Source of the DNA: JANMCE01 sp963791625 | GTDB lineage: Bacteria; Actinomycetota; Acidimicrobiia; Acidimicrobiales; Ilumatobacteraceae | Direction: 5' to 3' | Assembly: GCA_963791625.1 (NCBI GenBank) | Contig: CAWBTA010000006.1 | Span: 248,001 to 312,000, forward strand | Length of the DNA stretch: 64,000 bases | Part shown: positions 46,794 through 56,334 of the stretch, piece by piece | How positions within the stretch are numbered: position 1 is the first letter of the stretch | How the letters are laid out: each line of letters begins with the position of its first letter | Program-made: the position numbers and the translations under genes | Notes under the pieces: model-generated | What the model saw: only the letters and a program-made list of their open reading frames with translations | Database searches by the model: none | Told to the model about the DNA's origin: nothing

Positions 46794-49235
46794 GTGCGCG
46801 TCAAGTCCGCTCATCGCTCGGTCGTCCTCTTCGTGTCGTGTCTCATGCTTCTGGCCACGTCGGGTTCGGCGGCGACGGCCAAGGCGGTGCTGGCCAACTA
46901 CATCAGGGCCACCGCCAGCGCGGAGGGTGACTTCAAGCTGTACAACTACGCGACGGGCAGTACGACCACGTACGACACACAAGCCGAACTGGCGACCGGC
47001 ACGATGGTTGGCACCAATGCAACGAACAATCCCGGCAGCGTGGTGCCGAACGGCACCGCCGCGCCGTGGTGGGACCCGACGTTCACGCAGCGGCGCTGCT
47101 ACAGCATCGACCACACTGCGGCTGGAGCCAGCACGGTCACCGAGTATCCGATCTCCGTCACCGTGGACACAGCAGCGATGATCGCAGCCGGTCTGCTGCA
47201 GCCGACTGGCGCCGATTTCCGCGCCATCGACTCAACCGGCACCGCGGTGCTACCGCTCTGGATTGAGGGCGTGATCAATACAACGTCAACGGTGATCTGG
47301 ACGCAGATCCCCACCATCACTGCGGGTGCTTCCACCTCGTTCTGCCTGTACTTCGGCAAGCCAACCGCCACCACTGTTTCGAACCAGCTGGCACCGTTTA
47401 CCTACTCAACACTGAAACCGATCTACTACCCGGTGGACGTCAACACCGCTGCGTCCATCCTGAACGTTTCCACGTTCGGAGCGGGTAACTCGGTGAAGAC
47501 CGGTGCCACCACCTTGCCATTGGCCACGGCAGGGGCGACGGCCACGTTTCCACTGGGGACAGCGACGGCAACCGGGCCGGTCCTGGTGAAGGGCCCTATC
47601 AACGGCCGAGCGACGTTGGCTGCCGGGATCGACTCGATCGTGCCGATCAGCTTTGCCGGCACCAATTTCGTCATTCCGATCCGATCCAACCCGGGCCCGT
47701 CGCTCGACATTTTCTCACCGTTCGCCTCGGCCACGGTCACCGTGGTGGTCACACGCGCCAATGGCGCCGCCATTTCCACCACGAACTACACGGTCGCTGC
47801 GGGCGCCGTTGCATCGACCGTCGCCTTTCCGAACAACGCGGGTACGGCTGTGGTCACCTCGACGAAACCGGTCATGGTCACCGGATCGAACACCGGTTCC
47901 GTGAGCCAGGTCGGCATTCCGGCCTCGGCTACGACGTGGTACGGCGTGATGCCCACCGGAGCGGAGGTGAGTTTGGCCGCAGCAGGCAATACGACGTACG
48001 TACGCTCGACCGGCGTGACCGCAACCTTGACGTCAACGGTCGCTGGAGAGCGATTGTCGTCGCCCGCCGGGAGCAACACCAACGGCGGCGCTTCTACCGA
48101 AGGCATCACGTTCACCAGCAGCCAACCGATCGAGCCAATCTTGAAGAGCGGTGACGCCGCGACGTTCATGCCGCTCAACGAGTTGTCGAACTCCTACGTG
48201 CTCCCGATCGGCGCGGACTACGTGTCGTTCGTGTGCCCCACCGTCGGTACTCAGATCAAAGTCGGCGCACTCACCACGGTCACGTGCGCGACGTCGGGTG
48301 CCGGACCTTTCCCGATCGGCACACCAGGAAAGGCGCTCTACAACCCCGCCGTCGCCGTTCCGGCGGGAACCATCCTCGAGTCCGTATCGGGCGCACCGTT
48401 CTACGCTTATTACGCCGAACCGGGCGGTCGTGAGACCAACATCTGGGGGCCGAAGCAGGGTCGGCAGGTCACCTTTCCCGCTCCGGTCATAGCGGTATCG
48501 GCGGGGGCAGCGGGCACCTGGGAATCGCCGGTCATCAACACCGGAGTCACGGGCGTGTACGGCACCCTGTCCTGGAACGCCAGCACGCCGACCGGCACGT
48601 CGGTGACCTTTAAAGTTGCAAGTGCAACAACTACCGGTGGGCCGTGGACATACGTGGGTCCCGACGACACCGGCGGCTCCAGCTACTCGACATCACCCGG
48701 CGCGATCCCGTTCTCGTTCGACGGTCGATGTTGCATCCGGATTCTTGCGACGCTGACCCCCTCGTCCGGAGGCTTGCTTCCTGCACTCAATGACGTGACG
48801 GTCCGGTACAACCTCACCCCGCTCGTGCACACCGCCGGAGCCCCGAGCCTGCTGACGATGAACGCGCCGATAGGCGTGGCTACCACCGCGTATCTGGTGC
48901 GGGTGAAGACCGCGTCGACGGCGTTCGCCGGCAGCACCGCGACGGTGCGGGACCTTGGTACCAGCACGAATGTCAGCAACTTCACGGCTGCCACCGCGCG
49001 CTTCGAGCAGGGCTCGGTCAGCCAGATCGTCGTGACGGCGGGTTCGATCACGACCAGTGTCGGCGTGGCAACCACGCTCGATGCCACCAACGGTCGCTCG
49101 ATAGCGCTTACCGCTCAGCCGAGCGCGACGGGTATCACCACCACATTCAACGCTCGTCTCGTGCTCGATGTTGGTACACCGGGCGGCTCGCCTCTCATCG
49201 AGAACGACCTCGACATTCGTGTGGTCGCCGTCTGA
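46794..49235 (+). CDS. Large secreted DUF2341 surface protein (copy 2)
   Basis: 813 aa, intact twin of 41990-44420. GTG at 46794 has GAGGAG upstream. Signal peptide to about SAATA, mature start KAVLANYIRATASAEGDFKL. DUF2341 at about residues 85-195: WWDPTFTQRRCYSIDH, ISVTVDTAAMIAAGLL, PLWIEGVINTTSTVIWTQI, CLYFGKPTA. Then a beta-rich region with NELSNSYVLPIGADYVSFVCP and SAPFYAYYAEPGGRETNIWGPKQGRQV, a segment TWESPVINTGVTGVYGTLSWN to LNDVTVRYN, and the end LVLDVGTPGGSPLIENDLDIRVVAV. High Thr, Ser and Ala. No anchor. It closes the cluster. Confidence 0.85.
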   Translation: MRVKSAHRSVVLFVSCLMLLATSGSAATAKAVLANYIRATASAEGDFKLYNYATGSTTTYDTQAELATGTMVGTNATNNPGSVVPNGTAAPWWDPTFTQRRCYSIDHTAAGASTVTEYPISVTVDTAAMIAAGLLQPTGADFRAIDSTGTAVLPLWIEGVINTTSTVIWTQIPTITAGASTSFCLYFGKPTATTVSNQLAPFTYSTLKPIYYPVDVNTAASILNVSTFGAGNSVKTGATTLPLATAGATATFPLGTATATGPVLVKGPINGRATLAAGIDSIVPISFAGTNFVIPIRSNPGPSLDIFSPFASATVTVVVTRANGAAISTTNYTVAAGAVASTVAFPNNAGTAVVTSTKPVMVTGSNTGSVSQVGIPASATTWYGVMPTGAEVSLAAAGNTTYVRSTGVTATLTSTVAGERLSSPAGSNTNGGASTEGITFTSSQPIEPILKSGDAATFMPLNELSNSYVLPIGADYVSFVCPTVGTQIKVGALTTVTCATSGAGPFPIGTPGKALYNPAVAVPAGTILESVSGAPFYAYYAEPGGRETNIWGPKQGRQVTFPAPVIAVSAGAAGTWESPVINTGVTGVYGTLSWNASTPTGTSVTFKVASATTTGGPWTYVGPDDTGGSSYSTSPGAIPFSFDGRCCIRILATLTPSSGGLLPALNDVTVRYNLTPLVHTAGAPSLLTMNAPIGVATTAYLVRVKTASTAFAGSTATVRDLGTSTNVSNFTAATARFEQGSVSQIVVTAGSITTSVGVATTLDATNGRSIALTAQPSATGITTTFNARLVLDVGTPGGSPLIENDLDIRVVAV

Positions 49236-49271
49236 TCGTTGGATGGCGATGCGGGCTCGTAGGCTCAGGCC

Positions 49272-50132
49272 ATGCCAATTCCCGACGAGCTGATACCCCA
49301 GGCAGGGCCGGGCGAGTTCCGCCTGCGCGTTGGGCTGCGGCCCTTCGATCCGGCCGACTGGTTCGTGTTCGGTGACGACCGCGCCGACGCGATGGCTGAG
49401 AAGGCTGCGCTGCTCTCGAACCAATTCGATGATGTCTTCCAGGCCGAGCCGGGAACCGAACACAAGTCGCAGGAGATACTCGACGAGGTCGTTGCCAATC
49501 TGCAGGAACATCATCCGGGCGTGTGGTCGTTGGTCAAGTACGAACTCGATGAAGCAGGCCGTCATCCGCTCGATACGGCGGCGCGACTCGTACAGGACGA
49601 CCTTGTTCTGATGGACGACTCATCGGGCTCGTTGCGGTTCGTAGCCGGGTCGGTGTGCGCGCCGAACCGTTGGAAGCTGGCGGTGAAGTTCGGGGGCGAC
49701 ATGGCCCACATCCACCGGCCGGTTCCGGCCTACAACACCATCGCCGAGCCCGTCGAGCGGGCCATGCAGCGGCTCACACCCGAGCGGTCACTCTGGCGCC
49801 TCAACTGGAACATCATGGACAACCCGGCGCGGTACCAGCCGGCCGGACCCAAGATCGGGCCATCGGTTCGCACGCCCGAGGCAGCCGCAACCAAGCTGTG
49901 GTTGCGTATCGAACGGCAAACGCTGCGACGCTTTCCCAAGACAAACGCACTCGTGTTTTGTATCCGCACCATGACCTGTCGCATCGATGAGCTGGCCGGT
50001 CGTTCGACCGAGGCGGCCCACCTGCTCGGCGCCGTCGATCAGCTTCCGCCTCGGATGATCGAGCACCGCGACATGAGCCGCTACATCGAGCCACTCAAGG
50101 CGTGGCTGGCCGAGGTCAGCGCAGTTGGATGA
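49272..50132 (+). CDS. DUF3445 protein, haem-dependent oxidative N-demethylase family
   Basis: 286 aa. Matches the DUF3445 family (haem-dependent oxidative N-demethylase alpha-like): an early RLRVGLRPFDPADWFVFGDD, a central AGSVCAPNRWKLAVKFGGDMAHIHRPVPAYN with histidines suited to haem binding, RLNWNIMD, and the late RTMTCRID. In characterised relatives the partner is a flavin/ferredoxin subunit; none is next to it here. The stop overlaps the following gene by eight bases. Confidence 0.82.
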   Translation: MPIPDELIPQAGPGEFRLRVGLRPFDPADWFVFGDDRADAMAEKAALLSNQFDDVFQAEPGTEHKSQEILDEVVANLQEHHPGVWSLVKYELDEAGRHPLDTAARLVQDDLVLMDDSSGSLRFVAGSVCAPNRWKLAVKFGGDMAHIHRPVPAYNTIAEPVERAMQRLTPERSLWRLNWNIMDNPARYQPAGPKIGPSVRTPEAAATKLWLRIERQTLRRFPKTNALVFCIRTMTCRIDELAGRSTEAAHLLGAVDQLPPRMIEHRDMSRYIEPLKAWLAEVSAVG

Positions 50133-51360
50133 GGATCGGCGGCACAACCTGCGCCGGATGAAGCTGTTGGCGCTCAGCCTGCTCTTCGGCGCGGCCGTGG
50201 TGTTCATCATCACGCGGCTCTTCGAGAAGAACCACCCGTGGCTCGGCTACGTGCGGGCCACGGCCGAGGCGGCGATGGTTGGCGCGTTTGCCGACTGGTT
50301 TGCGGTGACCGCGCTGTTCCGTCACCCGCTCGGGTTGAAGATCCCGCACACCGCCATCATCCCGACCCGCAAGAACGAGATCGGTGAGAGCCTGGGGCAG
50401 TTCATCGAGGAGAACTTCCTGTCCGATGCAGCTGTGGCCGAAAAGTTGCATGGAGCCCACATCGCCGCCCGAGGGTCGGCCTGGTTGAGCCAGCCCGCGC
50501 ATGCACAGCGAGTCACGGCGCAGGTGGCGAAGGGCATCGGCGGCATCGTCGAGGTGGTGAGTAGCGCGGACGTTCAGGAGTTGATGGACCAGGCCATTAC
50601 CAATCGGGTTCGTTCGGTGCCGATGGCGCCGCTGGCCGGGCGTGCGCTCGACGTCATGACCGAATCCGGTCGTCATCACGAACTGCTCGAGTCCGTGCTT
50701 CGAGGTGTGAGCAATCTGCTGCGTGATCAGCGTGAGACATTCCGCTCGCGGCTCGCGAGTGAGTCACCGTGGTGGGTGCCCGAGCCCATCGATGACAAGA
50801 TCTTCGACAAGATCTTCACGGGCGTGCAGTCATTTCTGAGTGATGTGCTGGCCGACCAGAACCATGAGTTGCGCCGTCACGTCGACGGCCGCCTCGCTGC
50901 GCTGGTGGAGGACCTCAAGTCGTCACCCGAGATGGCAGCCCGGGCCGAAGAATTGAAGGAGGAGTTTCTGCTCCACCCTGCGGTTCGAACCTGGACGGCG
51001 TCGCTGTGGACCGATCTGAAGCAGGCACTCATCGATCAGAGCGACGATCCGTCGTCGGTCATGCACCAGCGCATCGCCCACACGCTGCGCCGCACTGCCG
51101 AGTCGGTGCATGCCGACCCCGAACTGCAAGCCAAGGTCGACCAGTGGATTGGCTCTGCGGTGATCTACATCGTGCAGCAGTACCGACATGAGGTCGGCAA
51201 CCTCATCTCGTCCACCGTTCGTACGTGGGATCCACAAGACACCAGTGAGCGCTTCGAATTGCAGATCGGCCGGGACCTGCAATTCATCCGCATCAACGGC
51301 ACCATCGTCGGCGGCCTCGTCGGCCTGGTGATCTACACCGTCAGCCAGATCCTCGGCTAG
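50125..51360 (+). CDS. DUF445 membrane-associated protein
   Basis: 411 aa DUF445 (YjiN/YheB-like) protein. Starts with TTG at 50125, overlapping the DUF3445 stop. A first membrane segment lies at about residues 13-29, the family core AEAAMVGAFADWFAVTALFRHPLGLKIPHTAIIPTRKNEIGESLGQFIEENFL follows, a long helical middle (residues 100-370), and a C-terminal membrane helix (INGTIVGGLVGLVIYTVSQ). Function of the family is not firmly known. Confidence 0.88.
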   Translation: MDEDRRHNLRRMKLLALSLLFGAAVVFIITRLFEKNHPWLGYVRATAEAAMVGAFADWFAVTALFRHPLGLKIPHTAIIPTRKNEIGESLGQFIEENFLSDAAVAEKLHGAHIAARGSAWLSQPAHAQRVTAQVAKGIGGIVEVVSSADVQELMDQAITNRVRSVPMAPLAGRALDVMTESGRHHELLESVLRGVSNLLRDQRETFRSRLASESPWWVPEPIDDKIFDKIFTGVQSFLSDVLADQNHELRRHVDGRLAALVEDLKSSPEMAARAEELKEEFLLHPAVRTWTASLWTDLKQALIDQSDDPSSVMHQRIAHTLRRTAESVHADPELQAKVDQWIGSAVIYIVQQYRHEVGNLISSTVRTWDPQDTSERFELQIGRDLQFIRINGTIVGGLVGLVIYTVSQILG

Positions 51361-51420
51361 TCAGCCCAGGCCATGGACGGCAACAGGAGCACCTGGGCCA
51401 CGCCGCAAAGTCGGCGCATG

Positions 51421-52265
51421 TCAGGGCGTGAGGATGACGTTGTCGATGAGGCGCACGTCGCCGATCCAAATGGCAATGGCGAGAAGGGTCGGGCCCTGGA
51501 GACGATGCACTGGTTGCAGCGAGTCGGGATCGCGCACGTCGATGTACTCCACCTGCGCCAGGCGTTGGTGGCCGATCTCCTGTGCGGCCATACCGGCGAT
51601 GACGGCGGCAGAGGTTTCTCCGTCGGCCACGGCGCCAACCGCGACGTTGATGGCGTCAGGCACACAGCGCGCCGCGAACCGTTCGGCCCGCGAGAGGCGT
51701 GCGTTACGCGACGACATGGCCAGGCCGTCGTCCTCTCGAACCGTCGGGACGCCCACGATCTCGATGCCGGTATCGAGATCGATCGCCATGCGGCGGATGA
51801 TGGCGAGCTGCTGGAAGTCCTTCTGGCCGAACACACCCATGTGGGGCTTGGCCGCATTGAACAGTTTGGTGACCACCGTGGTCACGCCGCGAAAGTGACC
51901 GGGGCGACCCGCGCCGCACAGTGGCTCGGCCAACGCGCCGGGCAACACGTAGGTCTCGTAGCCGTCGGGGTACATCATGTCCGAGGTGGGCAGGTAGAGA
52001 CCGTCAACACCGGCCTCACCACACTTCCATGCGTCATCGTCGAGGTTGCGTGGGTACTTGGCGAAGTCATCGGGACGGTTGAACTGAATCGGGTTGACGA
52101 AGATGCTGACGACAACCTTGTCGGCGTGCTTCTTGGCGATCTCGATGAGGTGCATATGGCCGGCGTGCAGCGCGCCCATGGTGGGAACAATGGCGATGCG
52201 ATGACCGGCCAGACGCTGTTCGTCCGCCCACGCGTGCATCGCGGCCGAGGTGAGAAAGCGGCGCA

Positions 52266-52266
<1 letters not shown>
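51421..52266 (-). CDS. panC: Pantothenate synthetase
   Basis: 281 aa enzyme joining pantoate and beta-alanine with ATP. HIGH-like motif in PTMGALHAGHMHLI (residues 28-41), FVNPIQFNRPDDFAKYPR (pantoate/dimer region), GRPGHFRGVTTVVTKLFN, FGQKDFQQL and the MSSRNARLS loop. GTG start sharing one base with the panB stop, so panB-panC are coupled. Confidence 0.96.
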
Positions 52267-53102
<836 letters not shown>

Positions 53103-53112
53103 GGACCCGAAC

Positions 53113-54042
53113 TTAGGCGATGAGACGAAGGCGTGGTGTCCGTGACCGATCGAGCGTGACCTGCGTCATAGCCCGGGCGACGGCGGGAGCCTTGTTGAGA
53201 TCCATGTAGTCGGCACCGATAACGCGTCGAGCCGGGTAGTTCGGCTCGACCAGGGTGACGCTGGCCCCGCGGCGGCGAAGCTGTCGTCGCTCGCGTGCGA
53301 TGATGGCGTGCAGGCCGAGGCGCAGCGGATGCTCAACCGAGGCCGGTCGGCTCAACAACTTCGACGACATCGGCGACACGATCGTGACGCTTTGCAGGCC
53401 GTAGTCGAGCGCAACATCGGCGTTGGTGGGGGAGAAGAAGCCGCCGTCGCTGTACTGCTCGCCGTCGATCACGACCGGGCGGAACATGCCCGGTACCGCG
53501 CAAGACGCCGCGGTTGCCGTGACCACCGAGACACCGTCGTCAGGGCCGAAGACCCGACGGTTCCCTGTGGGCACATGCACCGCACACAGCCGCAAGCGGC
53601 TCGGCCACCGACCCTGAAACACATCCTCAAACGGTTGCGCATACGCAAGCGGATCGACTTCGCCGTTGGAGAACAACGACGCGCTTCGAATGGCGATGCG
53701 TTGACGAATGTCGGGGTAGAGCTTTCGGGGCGTACGGGGAGGCAAACGAAAGTCACCCCAGCCGAGATGCGGCAGCGTCATGAGCGTGCGCACGGCAAGG
53801 TGCAGCGGACTGTGGTGTTCGCGGTTTCCGACGCCGTCGATGTCGAACGCATCAGCCAGCGTGTCGATCGAATATCCGTCGGCCAACAAGCCCGCGACGA
53901 TGGCGCCCCCGGACGTGCCGACGAAGAGATCGATGTCCTGCGGATCGCGCCCGGTCTGCTCCCTGAGCGCTCGCAAAACGCTGAGATGGTAGGCAGGTCC
54001 GATCATGCCTCCCGCTCCAAGCACCAGTCCGGTCGCGTTCAT
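53113..54042 (-). CDS. Patatin-like phospholipase
   Basis: 309 aa serine lipase of the patatin fold. ATG at 54042 (MNATGLVLGAGGMIGPAYH) is chosen; the frame runs on upstream to 54468 as low-complexity antisense of the oxidoreductase. Oxyanion glycines in GAGGMIG, nucleophile S45 in GTSGGAIVAG and the catalytic Asp in YSDGGFFSPTNAD are all present. No signal peptide; probably cytosolic or membrane-associated. Function in this organism is unknown. Confidence 0.9.
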   Translation of the reverse strand: MNATGLVLGAGGMIGPAYHLSVLRALREQTGRDPQDIDLFVGTSGGAIVAGLLADGYSIDTLADAFDIDGVGNREHHSPLHLAVRTLMTLPHLGWGDFRLPPRTPRKLYPDIRQRIAIRSASLFSNGEVDPLAYAQPFEDVFQGRWPSRLRLCAVHVPTGNRRVFGPDDGVSVVTATAASCAVPGMFRPVVIDGEQYSDGGFFSPTNADVALDYGLQSVTIVSPMSSKLLSRPASVEHPLRLGLHAIIARERRQLRRRGASVTLVEPNYPARRVIGADYMDLNKAPAVARAMTQVTLDRSRTPRLRLIA

Positions 54043-54178
54043 GGCGCCATTCTTTACCCACTGCCTGTGGGATCGCCAGGGGAATTGTGAACAGTGTGTG
54101 AGCATCTGTGCCTGCGTGTGAGTCGTGCGACCTATGTGGGCCAAACAAACATCGGACTGTTGGCAATCGTTGGGTTTG

Positions 54179-55429
54179 TCACGATCTGGTGGCGAGGTAG
54201 CGCACCGTGGCCTCGCCGGTTCGTCGTCCGGAGTACAGGGCGCCCTGGACGGAGGCGGTGTCGCGGTGGTCTCCGCAGACGAATCGGCCGTTGCCAAGAT
54301 CGACCCGGCGCTTCGGAGAAAACGGTGGGCGTTGGCTGGGCTGGCCGTGGGCGATGGCGTCGGTGCGTAGGTGCTGCCACTGATCGACCTGGCTACCCCA
54401 CCAGCCGCGTAGCTGTGCCAGCGCGCCCTCGGCCGCGTTCGGGTTGAGCACGCCCGGGAGAACAGCACCGATGAGGGCCTGACCGGCGGGTGCGTAGGCG
54501 GTGTTCACGTTGGACATGACGGCCACGTTCATGACCGGACCGCTGTTGGCACCGTCGAGCACGATCAACTTGTCCGGCACCGGCGGCGTCGGTGCCGCAA
54601 ACCACGCGCACGTCACCGCGTTCGATCCGACGGCTCGGGTTCCGATGAGCTTGGAAGCGGTCGGTCCTTCGGTGGCGACGATGAGCGCGCCCGCGGTGAT
54701 ACTGCGTCCGTCGACGGTGTGCACCGTTCTGCCGTCAATCGCGCTCACGGCGGTGTTCAGTGCGACGGTCCCGTCCGGCAGGCGCGCCGCCAGCTGGGCA
54801 GGTAACTGGCCCATGCCGAGGCGCGGCACCGTGGCGTCACCCTTCGACAACGATTGAAAGATCACCTCGAACATTCGGCGCGACGTGCCCAGCTCAGGGT
54901 CGAGATGAATACCGGCCAGCAGTGGTCGCAGGAATGTCTCGATCATTCGCGGCGAGAAGCCTTCCGCTCGCAGCGCCGCGATGATCGCGATGTCATCTCG
55001 TCGCAGCAACGTCGGCGCCGGTGTGTGCAAGACCCGTCGCCGGAGGAGCGCGATACGTGCCTTGTCGACCAGGGAACCAATCGGCGCCAGCGCAGTGGCT
55101 GCCGCGTGTTTTGGTTGGCGGAACGGGTCGCTCACGATGTGGCCCCGACCGCCCTTCCATACCAGCGCCCCGGGTTCGAAGCGCTGTAAATCGAGAGCCG
55201 CCATGTCGACCTGTCGACCGAGTTCGGGGTAGGCGGTCAGCAAGATCTGAAAGCCACGGTCGAGCCGAAAACCGTCGACCAGATCTGTTCTCACGCGCCC
55301 GCCGATGCCATCGCTTGCCTCGAGAATGACGACGTGTCGCCCCGCATCGATCAATGGCCGCGCGGCGGCTAGTCCGGCAAGCCCGGCTCCGACGATGACG
55401 ACGTCCACCGACGCCGGGAATTCGGTCAT
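54179..55429 (-). CDS. FAD-dependent amine-oxidase-like oxidoreductase
   Basis: 416 aa flavoprotein of the protoporphyrinogen oxidase / phytoene desaturase group. FAD motif VVIVGAGLAGLAAARPL (residues 9-25), then ILEASDGIGGRVRTD, GFRLDRGFQILL, and the C-terminal FAD loop FVCGDHRDTASVQGALYSGRRTGE. Operon with the next gene (ATGA overlap). Substrate unknown; such proteins occur in carotenoid and polyamine pathways, but no such pathway is nearby. Confidence 0.87.
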   Translation of the reverse strand: MTEFPASVDVVIVGAGLAGLAAARPLIDAGRHVVILEASDGIGGRVRTDLVDGFRLDRGFQILLTAYPELGRQVDMAALDLQRFEPGALVWKGGRGHIVSDPFRQPKHAAATALAPIGSLVDKARIALLRRRVLHTPAPTLLRRDDIAIIAALRAEGFSPRMIETFLRPLLAGIHLDPELGTSRRMFEVIFQSLSKGDATVPRLGMGQLPAQLAARLPDGTVALNTAVSAIDGRTVHTVDGRSITAGALIVATEGPTASKLIGTRAVGSNAVTCAWFAAPTPPVPDKLIVLDGANSGPVMNVAVMSNVNTAYAPAGQALIGAVLPGVLNPNAAEGALAQLRGWWGSQVDQWQHLRTDAIAHGQPSQRPPFSPKRRVDLGNGRFVCGDHRDTASVQGALYSGRRTGEATVRYLATRS

Positions 55430-56316
55430 GCCAAAAGGGCCTTCAACGCGACATCGAGCGTGGAATGGTTGAAAGTAAAACCACTTCCGGGCAACTTGGT
55501 GGGCATCACTCGTTGGCCATCGAGCAGGAGATTCTGCACCAGCTCCGATCCCAACAGCAGCTTGGGACCGAACGAGGGGATGGGCAGAATGGCCGGTCGC
55601 TTCAGCGTGGCAGCGAGCGTCTTGGTGAACTCAGCGTTGGTCACAGGGTTGGGGGCCGTGAGGTTCACCGCGCCGGAAACGTCGGTGGTGATGAGGTGCA
55701 TGATGGCGCGCACTTCGTCGTCGATGGAGATCCAGCTCTGCCATTGCTTGCCATTGCCGAACCGACCGCCAACGCCAAGCTTGAAGAGAGGGAGCTGTTT
55801 CTTGAGCGCGCCACCCTTGGCCGACAACACAATGCCAGTACGGATGTGCGCCACCCGAATGCCCGCCGCCGATGCCGGCGCGGTGGCGGCTTCCCACTTC
55901 ACGCAGAGATCGGAAAGGAACCCGGAGCCGACCTTGCTGGCCTCGGTCAACTCCTCGTCGCCTCGGTTGCCGTAGATGCCGATTGCCGAACCCGACACCA
56001 GCACCGCCGGTTTCTTCGACAAGCCCGACAGTGCTCCGGCAAGGGTTGACGTGCCCTTGGTGCGGCTCTCCACCAACTCGGCCTTGTACTCCGGCGTCCA
56101 TCGCTTGTCGCCAATGCCCGCGCCGGCGAGATGAACAACGGCGCCGCAGCCTTCCAGCGATGCTGAATCGATGGTGGTGGCGACTGGGTCCCATTTCACT
56201 TCGTCGCCCTTGGGCTCGCCGCGCACCAGGCGGATGGGCCGGTGCCCTGCCGCCTGCAACACAGGGATTAGCGCCGTACCGATAAGACCGTGGGATCCAC
56301 TGATGACAACGTCCAT
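55426..56316 (-). CDS. TIGR01777-family epimerase
   Basis: 296 aa SDR of the YfcH/TIGR01777 family. NAD(P) motif ISGSHGLIGTAL, then the family-specific AVVHLAGAGIGDKRWTPEYKAELVESRTKGT, VSGSAIGIYGNRGDEELTE, SWISIDDEVRAIMHLI and GAVNLTAPNPVTNAEF. The C-terminal HxTLxxAL-like end (NHSTLDVALKALL) is also typical. Natural substrate unknown. Coupled to 54179-55429. Confidence 0.92.
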   Translation of the reverse strand: MDVVISGSHGLIGTALIPVLQAAGHRPIRLVRGEPKGDEVKWDPVATTIDSASLEGCGAVVHLAGAGIGDKRWTPEYKAELVESRTKGTSTLAGALSGLSKKPAVLVSGSAIGIYGNRGDEELTEASKVGSGFLSDLCVKWEAATAPASAAGIRVAHIRTGIVLSAKGGALKKQLPLFKLGVGGRFGNGKQWQSWISIDDEVRAIMHLITTDVSGAVNLTAPNPVTNAEFTKTLAATLKRPAILPIPSFGPKLLLGSELVQNLLLDGQRVMPTKLPGSGFTFNHSTLDVALKALLA

Positions 56317-56334
56317 CGGTGCAGCTTTGCACCC

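Noticed and set aside
41990..49235. Sortase-anchored pilus.
   Set aside because: None of the four secreted proteins has an LPXTG-like motif with C-terminal hydrophobic segment and basic tail, and no sortase is present.
50980..50995. GGTTCGAACC, resembling a tRNA T-loop.
   Set aside because: It lies inside the DUF445 coding sequence and no cloverleaf can be built around it.
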